A stretch of 39,486 bases of DNA from Pseudogracilibacillus sp. GTDB lineage: Bacteria > Bacillota > Bacilli > Bacillales > Amphibacillaceae. The position numbers and the translations under genes are program-made. The DNA lies in the NCBI GenBank assembly GCA_026169505.1, contig JAPFCO010000052.1, positions 1-39,486 on the forward strand, given 5' to 3'. Under the pieces are notes generated by a model, which saw only the letters and a list, made by a program, of their open reading frames with translations, made no database searches and was not told the DNA's origin. The first letter of the stretch is position 1. Every line of letters starts with the position of its first letter. Shown here piece after piece: positions 25,748-34,818 of this stretch.

Positions 25748-26830
25748 TCAATTAATGATTGAAATATAATCTGTGCTTAATAAATGTTTAAAAAGCGCTT
25801 CAATGTTTACAATTGATTGAGCATAATGGCACCTTCGTTTATTTGTTAGATTTATATCTAGCATTTGCATAGCTGTAATAGCGGCTATGATACCAGAACA
25901 ATAATTCCAATTTGCATTACTTTGTAACCATGTTGTTTTTTTCGCTCCTTTTTCATCCCAAACGATATAAATAATAAATCCTTGATATTTGTCTTGAGTT
26001 TCGTAATTGTCAACTAAACGACGGGCAGAACCTCTTTTTTCCGCTTCAGTCTTAAATTGTTGCATTGCTTTTATCATAATAAAATCAGATAACATTTTAG
26101 AAGTAGGAAATGTGTTATAAAAATAGGCATTTACAACCCTAAAGTCTTTTAAACATTCCATAAACTCTTCACTAATCACCGGTAAGGTATATACTTGATG
26201 AAACGGAGATGGTAAATTGACAGGACTTCCTAGTCCGGATGTTAATTTCTTCGTTTCACCTTGACAGTAATAGGTCATCCCATATCCTTCATCATTCTCT
26301 AGGCTTGATATAATGTCATATGCCCCTGTTTCAGAAAAATTACCTTTACCAGCAAAATAAGAACTTATATTATCGATAGGTTCTTTATTTTGTTGTAATA
26401 AAAATGCTAAAAACATTTCTGTCAATCCTGGATAGACCCCTGCTGAAATCACTAGAGATATATTACTATCATACTTTGTGATAGATTCTTCTATCGCCAT
26501 TTTCATTGTTTTATCTCCAGATACATCGATATAATCTACATTCGTTAACATACAAGCATTTGCAACTCGATCAAGGACAAGCGAAGAAGGGCCAACAGCA
26601 TTAATAACCAAATCACATTGGCCACAGAAAGAGAGAATGCTTTTTTCATCAAAGACATCAACCGTTTGATATTTAATGGGTTCGGACTCTTTTCCGTACT
26701 TCTCTCTGAGCTTATCTATCTTTCTTCCACCTAATAATAATTCATACGTGTTATTTTTTAATAAGGTTTCAACAATTCCTGAACCTACTTGTCCTGTTGC
26801 TCCTACAATTCCTATTGATTTTTCATTCAT
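25748..26830 (-). CDS. Saccharopine-dehydrogenase-like NAD(P) oxidoreductase
   Basis: 360 residues from the ATG at 26830, which overlaps the NRPS-2 stop (ATGAATGA); upstream in-frame codons lie inside NRPS-2 and are rejected. The N-terminus is a clear dinucleotide-binding fold, GIVGATGQVGSGIVETLL, followed by LLLGGRKIDKL, DVFDEKSI and CDLVINAVGPS, as in the Sacchrp_dh_NADP family. The C-terminal half has the loose similarity usual for this family. It is not the PchG-type reductase, which is encoded separately, so the cluster has two candidate imine/carbonyl reductases. It may act on a second thiazoline, on an aldehyde or carboxyl end, or on starter synthesis; the substrate is unknown. Confidence 0.8.
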   Translation of the reverse strand: MNEKSIGIVGATGQVGSGIVETLLKNNTYELLLGGRKIDKLREKYGKESEPIKYQTVDVFDEKSILSFCGQCDLVINAVGPSSLVLDRVANACMLTNVDYIDVSGDKTMKMAIEESITKYDSNISLVISAGVYPGLTEMFLAFLLQQNKEPIDNISSYFAGKGNFSETGAYDIISSLENDEGYGMTYYCQGETKKLTSGLGSPVNLPSPFHQVYTLPVISEEFMECLKDFRVVNAYFYNTFPTSKMLSDFIMIKAMQQFKTEAEKRGSARRLVDNYETQDKYQGFIIYIVWDEKGAKKTTWLQSNANWNYCSGIIAAITAMQMLDINLTNKRRCHYAQSIVNIEALFKHLLSTDYISIIN

Positions 26831-29800
26831 AAATATCACTACTTCCAACAAGTTTATTAATAGGTTCGAGTAACTTGTTGGCAACTTTAAAAGCATTTTC
26901 GTCTTCTTCTATACATGTAATATGATTTCCTTCGATTGGTATTTCCTCAAAATTCCCAATACACAATTCCTTCCAAAATTTCAACGTATCCTGTCTATCC
27001 GTAAAAATAAAATCCATTTCTTCTTTTGCAACAAGATAACGAATGTCTCCAAAGTAAACCATTGGGCGTACTTTTGAGCCTCTAAAGCTTTGTAAATAAA
27101 CGTTGTAGTATCCTTCTAACAGTTCATCGGGAATTATTTCCCCTGTTTTCTGTTCAATTGCAGCTCTGTAATCTTTAAATCGATTCTCCCTGCTTAAATC
27201 TGATAGTTTCTTCATAAATTGATATATCTTTTCATACTTTTCTTCCGTTTTTAAATCTTCAAGACTTAATGCATCTAGCCTTTCATTATTTTTATAAAAA
27301 ACATATATGATGGCATCCATTAAATCTTTGTTTGTAACACCCTCGTATACATCTTCAACCGTAATGTAAAAGTTTGTAATAAAAATTAATTCTAAAGGAA
27401 TTGAATCTTCAATATCATACAAAACAGGAGCACTATCAATTAATGTGAAATCTACAATCTCTATCTCTTTCTCCATCAACCTTCTTGCCATTTCAAGTGC
27501 TATAAATCCACCCATACAATAACCTATTAGTTGAACTTGCCTTGGTTTTTCATCTAATATTTGTGAAACATAATCATCTGCTAGCCGTTCAATTAATACC
27601 GAGGGATCAATAGCTAAATACTTTTGAATATCTTGGACTGATATACTGATAACCGTTCCTACACCCTGTTTTACTAAATGTTTATTTAAGTATTTAAAGG
27701 CATTCATTGTCCCTAACCCTGCATGTACTACAATTCGTAAAGGCATACCGTTTGAGTGTGATTCCTCTTTCAACATTCCTATTGAATGCGAATTGTTTAA
27801 TGTTGCTACTTGATTGGTGTCCTCTACTCTCTCCTCTACACGGTGATTTAACTTTTGTACAAGTGTTTCAATTACTGGATCATTTAACAATTGCCTAAGT
27901 ATAAAGTCGAAAGTCATTTCTTGATATTGATTATCATTCTCAATGAAGTTGTTTATTTTTCCCGCTAATTGAGATAACGTTAAGGAATCTGCACCATAAT
28001 CATATAGGTTTTTACTAGCATGAATTTGTTCCACATCAAACACTTCTTTTGCAAAATCAATCAATATAGCCTCAAGTTCGTTTTGTTTCTCGGCCTGTTT
28101 TACTTCTGTTTCATCATCAATTGAACTTTCCTCAACTAACTGTTCTATCTGGTTCTTTATATAGTGACGATCTAATTTAGCATTCGTATTTAATTTAAGG
28201 TTTGATAGAATAAATATGTCTACTGGTATCATATACTGAGGTAGTAAATCAGCGAGATAGTCTATTAAATCATTCCTATGGAAATTTATACGATTATCGT
28301 TATCCATTAATTTAACCACTGCATAAAGCTGGCTATTGTTAAGTACAACGACACATGCTGTTTCAACACTTTCATATTTATTTAATAATGCTTCTACCTC
28401 TCCCAAGTTGATTAGATTTCCCCGTAGCTTTATTTGATTATCAAGACGACCCATAAATTCAATTTCACCATTGTCCATATATCGTCCGAAATCACCAGTT
28501 CTATATAGATCTTCTTGTTTAATGTTAGAAACAAATCGCTCTTTTGTTAATTCGGGATTTTGATAGTACCCTTGTGCTAGACTGTCGCCACCAATATACA
28601 ACTCTCCTCGAACCCAATTCGGACAATCTTCATAATGTTCATCCAAAATATAATAACGTTGGTTAGATAAGGGGTATCCATATGGAATTATTTCTCTATC
28701 AAAATCTTTTTCACGACATAGATGATAATTTGACCAGATTCCTGCCTCTGTAGCACCACCTAAAGCAATGATAGAGCTTTCAGGGAAAACAGCGAAACAA
28801 TGTTTCACCATTTTGGGCGGTACCCAATCTCCTGACAACAAAATTGTCTCCAGCGTCTCCATATTCTTATTCTCTATCTCTTCAACACCTAAAAGCATTT
28901 TCATTAATGCAGGAACTGTATTCCACAGTGTTATTTTTTTCGTTTTGATACATTCAATCCAATAATGAGCATCATGTAAATGTCCTTGTTTTGGATAAAC
29001 AATTGTACCGCCAACACTTAATAAACCAAATATGTCATAGACAGAGAGGTCAAAATGAAGTTTTGATAATGCTAATACACGATCATTATTCGTAATTGAG
29101 AAACGTTGATTGATATCCGTGATTGTATTCATTGCCCCTGCATGGGACATAGCTACACCTTTTGGTTCTCCCGTCGAACCAGACGTAAAAATTATGTAAG
29201 CAAGCGAGTCTGCATCACCTTTATAAACGTCATATGGTGATACTTGAACCCCTTCTAACTGATTGCACATGATTAATTGTTGTTGTAATGTCTGATATTG
29301 TGGATCAAGGTCATCAACTAGAATGGCAGTTACTTGGCTTTGCTCAATTATTTTTTTGATACGACTGATTGGCTGTGCCTTATCAATTGGGACATAGACT
29401 GCTCCCAATGATAATATCGCTAACACACTCGTAACTTGATGTACCGATTTGTCAGAAATAATTGCTATTTTATCTCCTTCTTTGATTTTATACTTTTGAA
29501 GTAAAGTGCCTAGTTTAAATACCCTGTTTTGTATTTCTTGATATGAATAATGAACTTCACCTTCTATAACTGCTATACTATTAGGTTGGTAGCTAGCCTG
29601 TTCAAAAAAACCTTGATGCAACAAACATTTTTTCAAATTCAAATTTTGAGTGTTATTTACCTTTTCCCTGCATTTCAATTGTTCATCAGGCAAAGCTATT
29701 AAAGCAGTTGATTCCCATGCCTTATCATCATGCACTAATTGTAAAAGAGCTGTTTCAAAGACCAAAAACATATCTCGAATTAACTTGCCCGGAAAAACTC

Positions 29801-31169
29801 CTTTCCTCACATCCCAGTTCACGCGCAAACCATCATCATTGTCCATCACTTGGCAATCAATAAACACTTGCGGTGTCTGACTAATACCATATTCATTCAT
29901 CTTCCCTTGTAATCGATGATTATCAATTAGATTCATTGCACTTGTGAAAACAAATGGCATAAAAGCCTGTGCTTGTCCCTTTTGCCTTGTAATCTCCCTT
30001 AACACTTCTACCCCTGAAAAGCTGCTATGATCTAGGTCACGAAACATTTGTTGTTGAATTTGGTTCACATAATCAATAAAAGTCCTTTGTGTATTACTAA
30101 AGTCAACCTCAGTTAAATTAATAGATGTAAAATCACCAATAATACGATTTACGTCCGGATGAACTGGTAATCTATTTAACAGAATAAGGTTGATAATAAA
30201 GTGTTTATTTATACTCCATTTAGCTAAACATTCACTATATAACGTGAACAAAACATTTGTAGCAGTTACACCTTTCGCAGAAATAGAACATTTTAATTTA
30301 TTCCAATCATTTTTATTTAATTGGAAAAAGTGTCGTTCAAAAGCTTTTTCATCTTGAGATAATGGTAACTTTGGCAATGTAGGAGAAGTAGGCAACTTCA
30401 TTACTCTGTTATGCCAATAATTTTTATCCTCTTGATGTTTTTTTTGATACTTCATTTCTTCCAACTGTACATACTCTTTAAAGGTAAAATTATTGTCCGG
30501 TAATGTCACATGATCATTAAAATAAAGCGTCTCGAACTCTTCTAGTAAGATCCAAATACTTGTCCAATCAACAATTAAAAAGTCAAATGAAATATGCATT
30601 GTTGTTCCATGCACTCTTTTGCTCAATGCGATATCAAATAATGGCCATTGATCTGGTATATATGTTTTATCACCAAGCTCTTTCCTAATTACACTTAGTT
30701 GTTCATCATCATCAACACCATCGACCTCTAATTCCTTATAAGCTATCTCTATTCTCGGTGTTTTTTTCAATATACTTTGATATCCATTGTGACTAAATGT
30801 TGTTCTTAACATTTCATGACGATCTATTAATAACTTCCATACATGTTCAACCTTTTCTTGATCTATATGATGAGGGTATTCGAGTTCCATATAAACATGG
30901 CTAGATACTCCACCATATTCGAAACTATCCATACTTCCTAATAGATAAGCAGATTGAATAGGTGTCAGTGGAAACACATTATTTTGTTTATCGTATTCTA
31001 GCACTTCTATTATCTCTGCTTTATTTGCTTGTAGAAAGGTCATTATCTCCTCAGATAATTGATCTTTTGCACCCTGAAAATTTAATTTACCATTGCTTGT
31101 CCATAATTGTATTCCTTGTGCTTTTAATTTAAATATTTCGTCTCTTAGATACATCATATTTTGTCTCAC
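26823..31169 (-). CDS. NRPS-2: TubC docking-Cy-A-PCP-TE, terminal module
   Basis: 1448 residues. GTG at 31169 has AGGTGAGGA about 7 bases before it; ATGs five and six codons in are less well placed. Residues 1-~58 are a TubC-type N-terminal docking domain (GIQLWTSNGKLNF), expected to receive the chain from NRPS-1. Then Cy (~62-490, FPLTPIQSAYLLGS, DFLIVD), A (~515-1000; TSGSTGEPKG ~657, FDLSVYD, LWNTVP, LSGDW, ATEAGIWSN, again a cysteine code), PCP (YGADSL ~1053) and TE (~1165-1445). Unlike NRPS-1 the A domain has no methyltransferase insert. The TE elbow is GYCMGG: Cys (~1218) replaces the usual Ser, with a His in GNHIT near 1419. It adds and cyclises a third Cys and releases the product. 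Confidence 0.92.
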   Translation of the reverse strand: MRQNMMYLRDEIFKLKAQGIQLWTSNGKLNFQGAKDQLSEEIMTFLQANKAEIIEVLEYDKQNNVFPLTPIQSAYLLGSMDSFEYGGVSSHVYMELEYPHHIDQEKVEHVWKLLIDRHEMLRTTFSHNGYQSILKKTPRIEIAYKELEVDGVDDDEQLSVIRKELGDKTYIPDQWPLFDIALSKRVHGTTMHISFDFLIVDWTSIWILLEEFETLYFNDHVTLPDNNFTFKEYVQLEEMKYQKKHQEDKNYWHNRVMKLPTSPTLPKLPLSQDEKAFERHFFQLNKNDWNKLKCSISAKGVTATNVLFTLYSECLAKWSINKHFIINLILLNRLPVHPDVNRIIGDFTSINLTEVDFSNTQRTFIDYVNQIQQQMFRDLDHSSFSGVEVLREITRQKGQAQAFMPFVFTSAMNLIDNHRLQGKMNEYGISQTPQVFIDCQVMDNDDGLRVNWDVRKGVFPGKLIRDMFLVFETALLQLVHDDKAWESTALIALPDEQLKCREKVNNTQNLNLKKCLLHQGFFEQASYQPNSIAVIEGEVHYSYQEIQNRVFKLGTLLQKYKIKEGDKIAIISDKSVHQVTSVLAILSLGAVYVPIDKAQPISRIKKIIEQSQVTAILVDDLDPQYQTLQQQLIMCNQLEGVQVSPYDVYKGDADSLAYIIFTSGSTGEPKGVAMSHAGAMNTITDINQRFSITNNDRVLALSKLHFDLSVYDIFGLLSVGGTIVYPKQGHLHDAHYWIECIKTKKITLWNTVPALMKMLLGVEEIENKNMETLETILLSGDWVPPKMVKHCFAVFPESSIIALGGATEAGIWSNYHLCREKDFDREIIPYGYPLSNQRYYILDEHYEDCPNWVRGELYIGGDSLAQGYYQNPELTKERFVSNIKQEDLYRTGDFGRYMDNGEIEFMGRLDNQIKLRGNLINLGEVEALLNKYESVETACVVVLNNSQLYAVVKLMDNDNRINFHRNDLIDYLADLLPQYMIPVDIFILSNLKLNTNAKLDRHYIKNQIEQLVEESSIDDETEVKQAEKQNELEAILIDFAKEVFDVEQIHASKNLYDYGADSLTLSQLAGKINNFIENDNQYQEMTFDFILRQLLNDPVIETLVQKLNHRVEERVEDTNQVATLNNSHSIGMLKEESHSNGMPLRIVVHAGLGTMNAFKYLNKHLVKQGVGTVISISVQDIQKYLAIDPSVLIERLADDYVSQILDEKPRQVQLIGYCMGGFIALEMARRLMEKEIEIVDFTLIDSAPVLYDIEDSIPLELIFITNFYITVEDVYEGVTNKDLMDAIIYVFYKNNERLDALSLEDLKTEEKYEKIYQFMKKLSDLSRENRFKDYRAAIEQKTGEIIPDELLEGYYNVYLQSFRGSKVRPMVYFGDIRYLVAKEEMDFIFTDRQDTLKFWKELCIGNFEEIPIEGNHITCIEEDENAFKVANKLLEPINKLVGSSDIYE

Positions 31170-31905
31170 TTGGATTCCTCACCTTTTCCTCTTGTAATAT
31201 GGATGCTTCTGTAAGTAAATTTGCCCCATGGAGTAATCTAGTGTCGATTTTTTCTGATAATCCCTTTATAGTAATACTGTTTATTTTGCAGACATGATCC
31301 ATAGTAACAGTTAAGGTAACATTATCTATCAAAATTTCATTCAACACTTCCAAAACCCCTTCAGTACAATTAATTGACATCGATTGAATATACTTCGATC
31401 CATTAGTATGATCAATATGCTTAGGTCTTTGTGGAGTACTATAAGCTGAAACAACAAAAGGTAATTCACTGGGAGTTAAAGAGAAAAAACCATATGTTAT
31501 CACTTCTCCAGACGGTTTCCTCCTTCTTCCGTTTAATACTTTAGATGTGCTAATTCCTAAATAATTTAAATCCCTCCTTAATAAATTTATATTTTCCTGT
31601 TTAGCCGTTTCTTCATTAGATCCTTCTAAAGCAAAGTCGATCAAACCTTCATGTCGTGCCATCCATTTCATCCAACGCGCTCGCATTGATGCTCCATAGA
31701 TGAGCCCTAATGGAAAACCAATAGGTAACATAAACCGTTTCATTTCAAATAATTCAATAAAAGGACCCTCTTCAAACCAGATAAACGCATTAAGTGAATT
31801 TTTTGGATTTCTCCCCCATTCAACTTGAAAACCAGCTTGCTCAAAATTATTTACCGCCTCTTTTATATTATTAACCCTGCATTGTATATGACTGATTTTT
31901 AACAA
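31129..31905 (-). CDS. VOC/glyoxalase-like protein, first gene of the biosynthetic operon
   Basis: 258 residues; the likely start is TTG at 31905, with only a weak ribosome site (GTGGA). The N-terminus, ISHIQCRVNNIKEAVNNFEQ then AGFQVEWG, is a betaalphabetabetabeta unit typical of the vicinal-oxygen-chelate superfamily (Glyoxalase_3-like). FIWFEEGPFIELFEM gives a plausible Glu metal ligand. Its end overlaps NRPS-2 by 41 bp, so it is translated with the cluster. VOC proteins range from metal enzymes to binding proteins for antibiotics such as bleomycin, which itself carries thiazoles. Here it could be a tailoring enzyme or a self-protection protein. No function can be fixed from sequence. Confidence 0.7.
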   Translation of the reverse strand: MLKISHIQCRVNNIKEAVNNFEQAGFQVEWGRNPKNSLNAFIWFEEGPFIELFEMKRFMLPIGFPLGLIYGASMRARWMKWMARHEGLIDFALEGSNEETAKQENINLLRRDLNYLGISTSKVLNGRRRKPSGEVITYGFFSLTPSELPFVVSAYSTPQRPKHIDHTNGSKYIQSMSINCTEGVLEVLNEILIDNVTLTVTMDHVCKINSITIKGLSEKIDTRLLHGANLLTEASILQEEKVRNPSETKYDVSKRRNI

Positions 31906-31978
31906 ATCAATTCCACACTTTCTTAAAGTATTTTAAAACTTCCTAACAACATTACCTTTTATAAGCTGGATGATATTT

Positions 31979-32007
31979 GTTACAATTCTTACTCACACTG
32001 TTGACAA
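31979..32007 (-). promoter_or_regulatory. Promoter of the biosynthetic operon
   Basis: On the minus strand TTGTCA (32007-32002) and TGTAAC (31984-31979) are spaced 17 bp. The -35 hexamer abuts the Fur box. The predicted 5' leader to the VOC start is about 65 bases. Confidence 0.5.
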
Positions 32008-32030
32008 TGATAATCATTATCAATTATACT
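32001..32030 (+). promoter_or_regulatory. SigmaA promoter of the transport operon
   Basis: A perfect -35 TTGACA (32001-32006) and a -10-like TATACT (32025-32030) are spaced 18 bp, about 55 bp before the first transport gene. The Fur box lies between and around the two hexamers. Confidence 0.75.
32008..32022. promoter_or_regulatory. Fur box shared by both divergent operons
   Basis: TGATAATCATTATCA is a perfect match to the 7-1-7 Bacillus Fur palindrome. It sits in the spacer of the plus-strand promoter and next to the -35 of the minus-strand promoter, so Fe-Fur would shut both synthesis and transport. It differs clearly from the Zur boxes at the left end of the window, which have TCGTAAT arms. 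Confidence 0.92.
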
Positions 32031-32085
32031 CAGTATAACCTGAACTATTCAAAAAAATCAAATAATATTTAAAAGGAGTGTCAAT

Positions 32086-32673
32086 ATGCAAGAAAAACGA
32101 ACTTTACGTACAGAGGATTTTATGACCATTGGAATTTATACGAGTATGTATTTTGCTATTCTATTTGTTGTTTCTTTACTCGGGTATGTACCTGTTTTTA
32201 TTGTTCTTTTACCTATTCTAGTTGGAATTGTTGGAGGTATTCCATTCATTTTATTTTTGGCAAAGGTAAAAAGAACAGGCATGATCACCATAAGTGGGGT
32301 TATATGTGGATTACTTATGACTTTAATGGGAGGAAGTAGTTTCTATCCTCTTCTCTCCGGATTAATTTGTGGCATAATCGCTGACTTTATTTATATAAGA
32401 TTTAAATCAAGTCAACTCTCTATGGTGTTATCTTACGCTGTGTTTAGTCTATGGACAATAGGAATGTACCTTCCTATTTACATTCATCGAAATACGTATT
32501 TCTCTAATATCACTGCACAATATGGGACTGATTATGCAAATACTTTAAGCAGTTATATCCCTAATTGGACATTAACTCCATTTATATTGTTAACTTTTTT
32601 TACAAGTCTTATTGGTGGGATGATTGGCACGAAATTGTTAGTAAAACATTTTAAGAAAGCCGGGCTTGTTTAA
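32086..32673 (+). CDS. ECF transporter S component, MptD/Trep_Strep family
   Basis: 195 residues with about six hydrophobic helices and a GGIPF/GGSSFYPLLSGLICG pattern typical of the Trep_Strep (MptD) family of substrate-binding membrane subunits. The ATG follows AAAGGAGTG. In ECF transporters this subunit binds the ligand in the membrane and no external binding protein is needed. It is the first gene of the Fur-controlled transport operon, followed without a gap by the T subunit and fused ATPase, so the full complex is encoded here. The likely ligand is the ferric (or other metal) form of the siderophore made by the opposite operon, as proposed for the equibactin locus of Streptococcus equi. 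An alternative is a metal or precursor. Confidence 0.83.
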   Translation: MQEKRTLRTEDFMTIGIYTSMYFAILFVVSLLGYVPVFIVLLPILVGIVGGIPFILFLAKVKRTGMITISGVICGLLMTLMGGSSFYPLLSGLICGIIADFIYIRFKSSQLSMVLSYAVFSLWTIGMYLPIYIHRNTYFSNITAQYGTDYANTLSSYIPNWTLTPFILLTFFTSLIGGMIGTKLLVKHFKKAGLV

Positions 32674-33393
32674 ATGCATAGAAGAAAATCGCATCAAACA
32701 CAAATAGATCCAAGAACTAAAATATTGTTGACACTCATGATTAACATTGTCACGGTGAGTGCTCCCCAAACCGGTTGGTTCCAGTTCATACTTCCTGTTC
32801 TATGGTGTGTACCGGCTCTTTTAATGTTCATGTATCAAAAATATAAATTAGCCTATTACTATTTATTTTTAATGCTATTGGTTTTGATTTTACAATTTGC
32901 TGTAGTCTCTTATTTACATGGCGTTATTTTTTACGTAAGTCTAGGATTTATTTCAATTTCACTGCGGTTAATTCCTGGTGTCATGATGGGGTATTTCCTT
33001 CTGGCAACTACATCTATTAGTGAATTCATTGCAGCTATGGAAAAGTTTCAGCTTCCAAAAGGATTTATTATTTCATTGTCCATCATGTTTCGTTTTTTTC
33101 CGACACTTGCTCATGAATATGTATATATTCAGCAAGCAATGACTTTCCGTGGACTGAAAGGTTTTTCACTGTTCATGCATCCATTGAAATCACTGGAATA
33201 TCGTCTGGTGCCACTCCTTGTATCGGCTTCAACGATTGGAGATGAATTAACGATGGCATCATTAACACGTGGGATATCCGCACCAGTAAATCGTACGAAT
33301 GTATGTCAACTGCGATTTAGTTGGCTAGATCTTTTATTAATATGTATGAGTGTTTTGATATTTCTCTTATTCATTTGGAAGGTGCTTATATGA
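32674..33393 (+). CDS. ECF transporter T component (EcfT/CbiQ family)
   Basis: 239 residues, five or so membrane helices. Early RTKILLTLMINIVTV is the usual start of CbiQ-type proteins. The two coupling-helix motifs are present: AMTFRG (~156) and ASLTRG (~196), with the x-x-R-G arginines that contact the ATPases. The ATG directly follows the TAA of the S gene, with little ribosome site of its own, so translation is probably coupled. Its TGA overlaps the start of the ATPase gene (ATGA). Confidence 0.9.
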   Translation: MHRRKSHQTQIDPRTKILLTLMINIVTVSAPQTGWFQFILPVLWCVPALLMFMYQKYKLAYYYLFLMLLVLILQFAVVSYLHGVIFYVSLGFISISLRLIPGVMMGYFLLATTSISEFIAAMEKFQLPKGFIISLSIMFRFFPTLAHEYVYIQQAMTFRGLKGFSLFMHPLKSLEYRLVPLLVSASTIGDELTMASLTRGISAPVNRTNVCQLRFSWLDLLLICMSVLIFLLFIWKVLI

Positions 33394-34814
33394 TTCAACT
33401 GAAGAATGTTTCATTTCAATACAGAGGCCAATCAAAAATGGCTATACAGAATATAAATGTAAACATATCAAGAGGCCAAGTGATTGTGCTATGTGGCAAA
33501 TCCGGTTGTGGAAAAACAACAGTTACAAAACTGTTAAATGGTCTTATCCCCCATTACATAGATGGCAAACTACAAGGTTCGATAATATTAAATCATCAGG
33601 ATATTTCAAGCTTAGAAATCCATGAAATTGCTAAACTTACTGGTTCAGTTTTTCAAAACCCTAAAACACAATTTTATAACATTGATACAGACAGCGAACT
33701 TGTCTTTACAGTAGAAAATTTCGGATTGCCTTCAGAAGAAATTTTAGCTAGAAAAAAAGCTATTGTGAAACAGTTCAACCTACAAACTCTTTTAGAAAGA
33801 AACATGTTCCACCTTTCAGGGGGGGAAAAACAAAAGATAGCATGTGCATCTGTTGCCATTCATGATCCTCCAGTAATCATTCTTGATGAACCATCGGCCA
33901 ATTTGGATCAGGACGCGACAACACAACTTAAAGAAATGATTTCTTTATGGAAGAGCCAAGGAAAAACCGTTATCATTGCCGAACATCGGTTACACTACTT
34001 ACAATCATTAGCTGATCGCTTTATTTTGATGAAAGAAGGAAAAATCACGCAAACCTTTTCTCAAATAGAAATGGTCCAGATGTCAAATGAAGACCTTAAT
34101 CTGTTGGGACTTCGAGCGATCCATATGGAAAAATTGGTACCTAAGCAGACACCCTCTTTAAAACTAGATTCATGTTTTAAAGTTGATGCATTTACATACG
34201 ACAATCATGATTTTCATTTAAATATAAAAGAATTAGATCTTCCTTATCCTGCAGTACTGGCGATTACTGGGCCTAATGGTGCAGGTAAGTCAACGTTTGC
34301 CAAGTCTTTAACTGGGATCAACAAGAGATCTTCTACGACATTACATATGAACAATATAAAATATAAAAAAAAGCAATGTCTAAAAATAAGCAGTATCGTA
34401 ATGCAAGATGTACATCATCAACTATTTACCGAAAGTGTTTTATTAGAAATTCTACTTTCTATGCCAAAGCCAAATGAAGAAAAAGCACTTGAGTTACTGG
34501 CACTACTAAATACAATTGCATTTAAAGATACGCATCCAATGTCATTATCAGGGGGTGAAAAACAACGTGTTGCCATTCTTTCGGCTATCGCTGCAGATAA
34601 GCAACTAATCATTATGGATGAACCAACGAGTGGACTTGATTTTCATCATATGAAGCAAGTTGCTCATAGTGTAAACATACTACGAAAGCAAAATAAACAA
34701 GTATTTATTATTACACATGATCCTGAGTTAATTTCAGTTTGTTGTGATGGGATGATTGAATTAGCTCACGGAAACATAAAGAATATAACCCTATTTAATA
34801 ACCAAAGGAAGTGA
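33390..34814 (+). CDS. ECF transporter ATPase, two ABC domains in one chain (EcfA-EcfA' fusion)
   Basis: 474 residues from the ATG at 33390, which has GGAAGGTG six bases before it and overlaps the T gene by four bases; an upstream in-frame ATG at 33321 lies inside the T gene and is rejected. Domain 1 has Walker A GKSGCGKTT (~36), signature LSGGEKQ (~143) and Walker B VIILDEPSANLD. Domain 2 has GPNGAGKST (~294), LSGGEKQR (~386) and LIIMDEPTSGLD. Both sites look catalytically complete. It drives the ECF complex formed with the two preceding proteins. Single-chain double ATPases of this type occur in dedicated (group I) ECF modules. Confidence 0.9.
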   Translation: MIQLKNVSFQYRGQSKMAIQNINVNISRGQVIVLCGKSGCGKTTVTKLLNGLIPHYIDGKLQGSIILNHQDISSLEIHEIAKLTGSVFQNPKTQFYNIDTDSELVFTVENFGLPSEEILARKKAIVKQFNLQTLLERNMFHLSGGEKQKIACASVAIHDPPVIILDEPSANLDQDATTQLKEMISLWKSQGKTVIIAEHRLHYLQSLADRFILMKEGKITQTFSQIEMVQMSNEDLNLLGLRAIHMEKLVPKQTPSLKLDSCFKVDAFTYDNHDFHLNIKELDLPYPAVLAITGPNGAGKSTFAKSLTGINKRSSTTLHMNNIKYKKKQCLKISSIVMQDVHHQLFTESVLLEILLSMPKPNEEKALELLALLNTIAFKDTHPMSLSGGEKQRVAILSAIAADKQLIIMDEPTSGLDFHHMKQVAHSVNILRKQNKQVFIITHDPELISVCCDGMIELAHGNIKNITLFNNQRK

Positions 34815-34818
34815 TATC

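Noticed and set aside
26831-26896. 22-codon extension of the saccharopine-dehydrogenase-like protein
   Set aside because: It overlaps the NRPS-2 thioesterase end, and the Rossmann fold begins right after the ATG at 26830.
33321-33389. 23-codon extension of the fused ECF ATPase
   Set aside because: It lies inside the T-component gene. The ATG at 33390 with ATGA overlap and GGAAGGTG gives the expected N-terminus.
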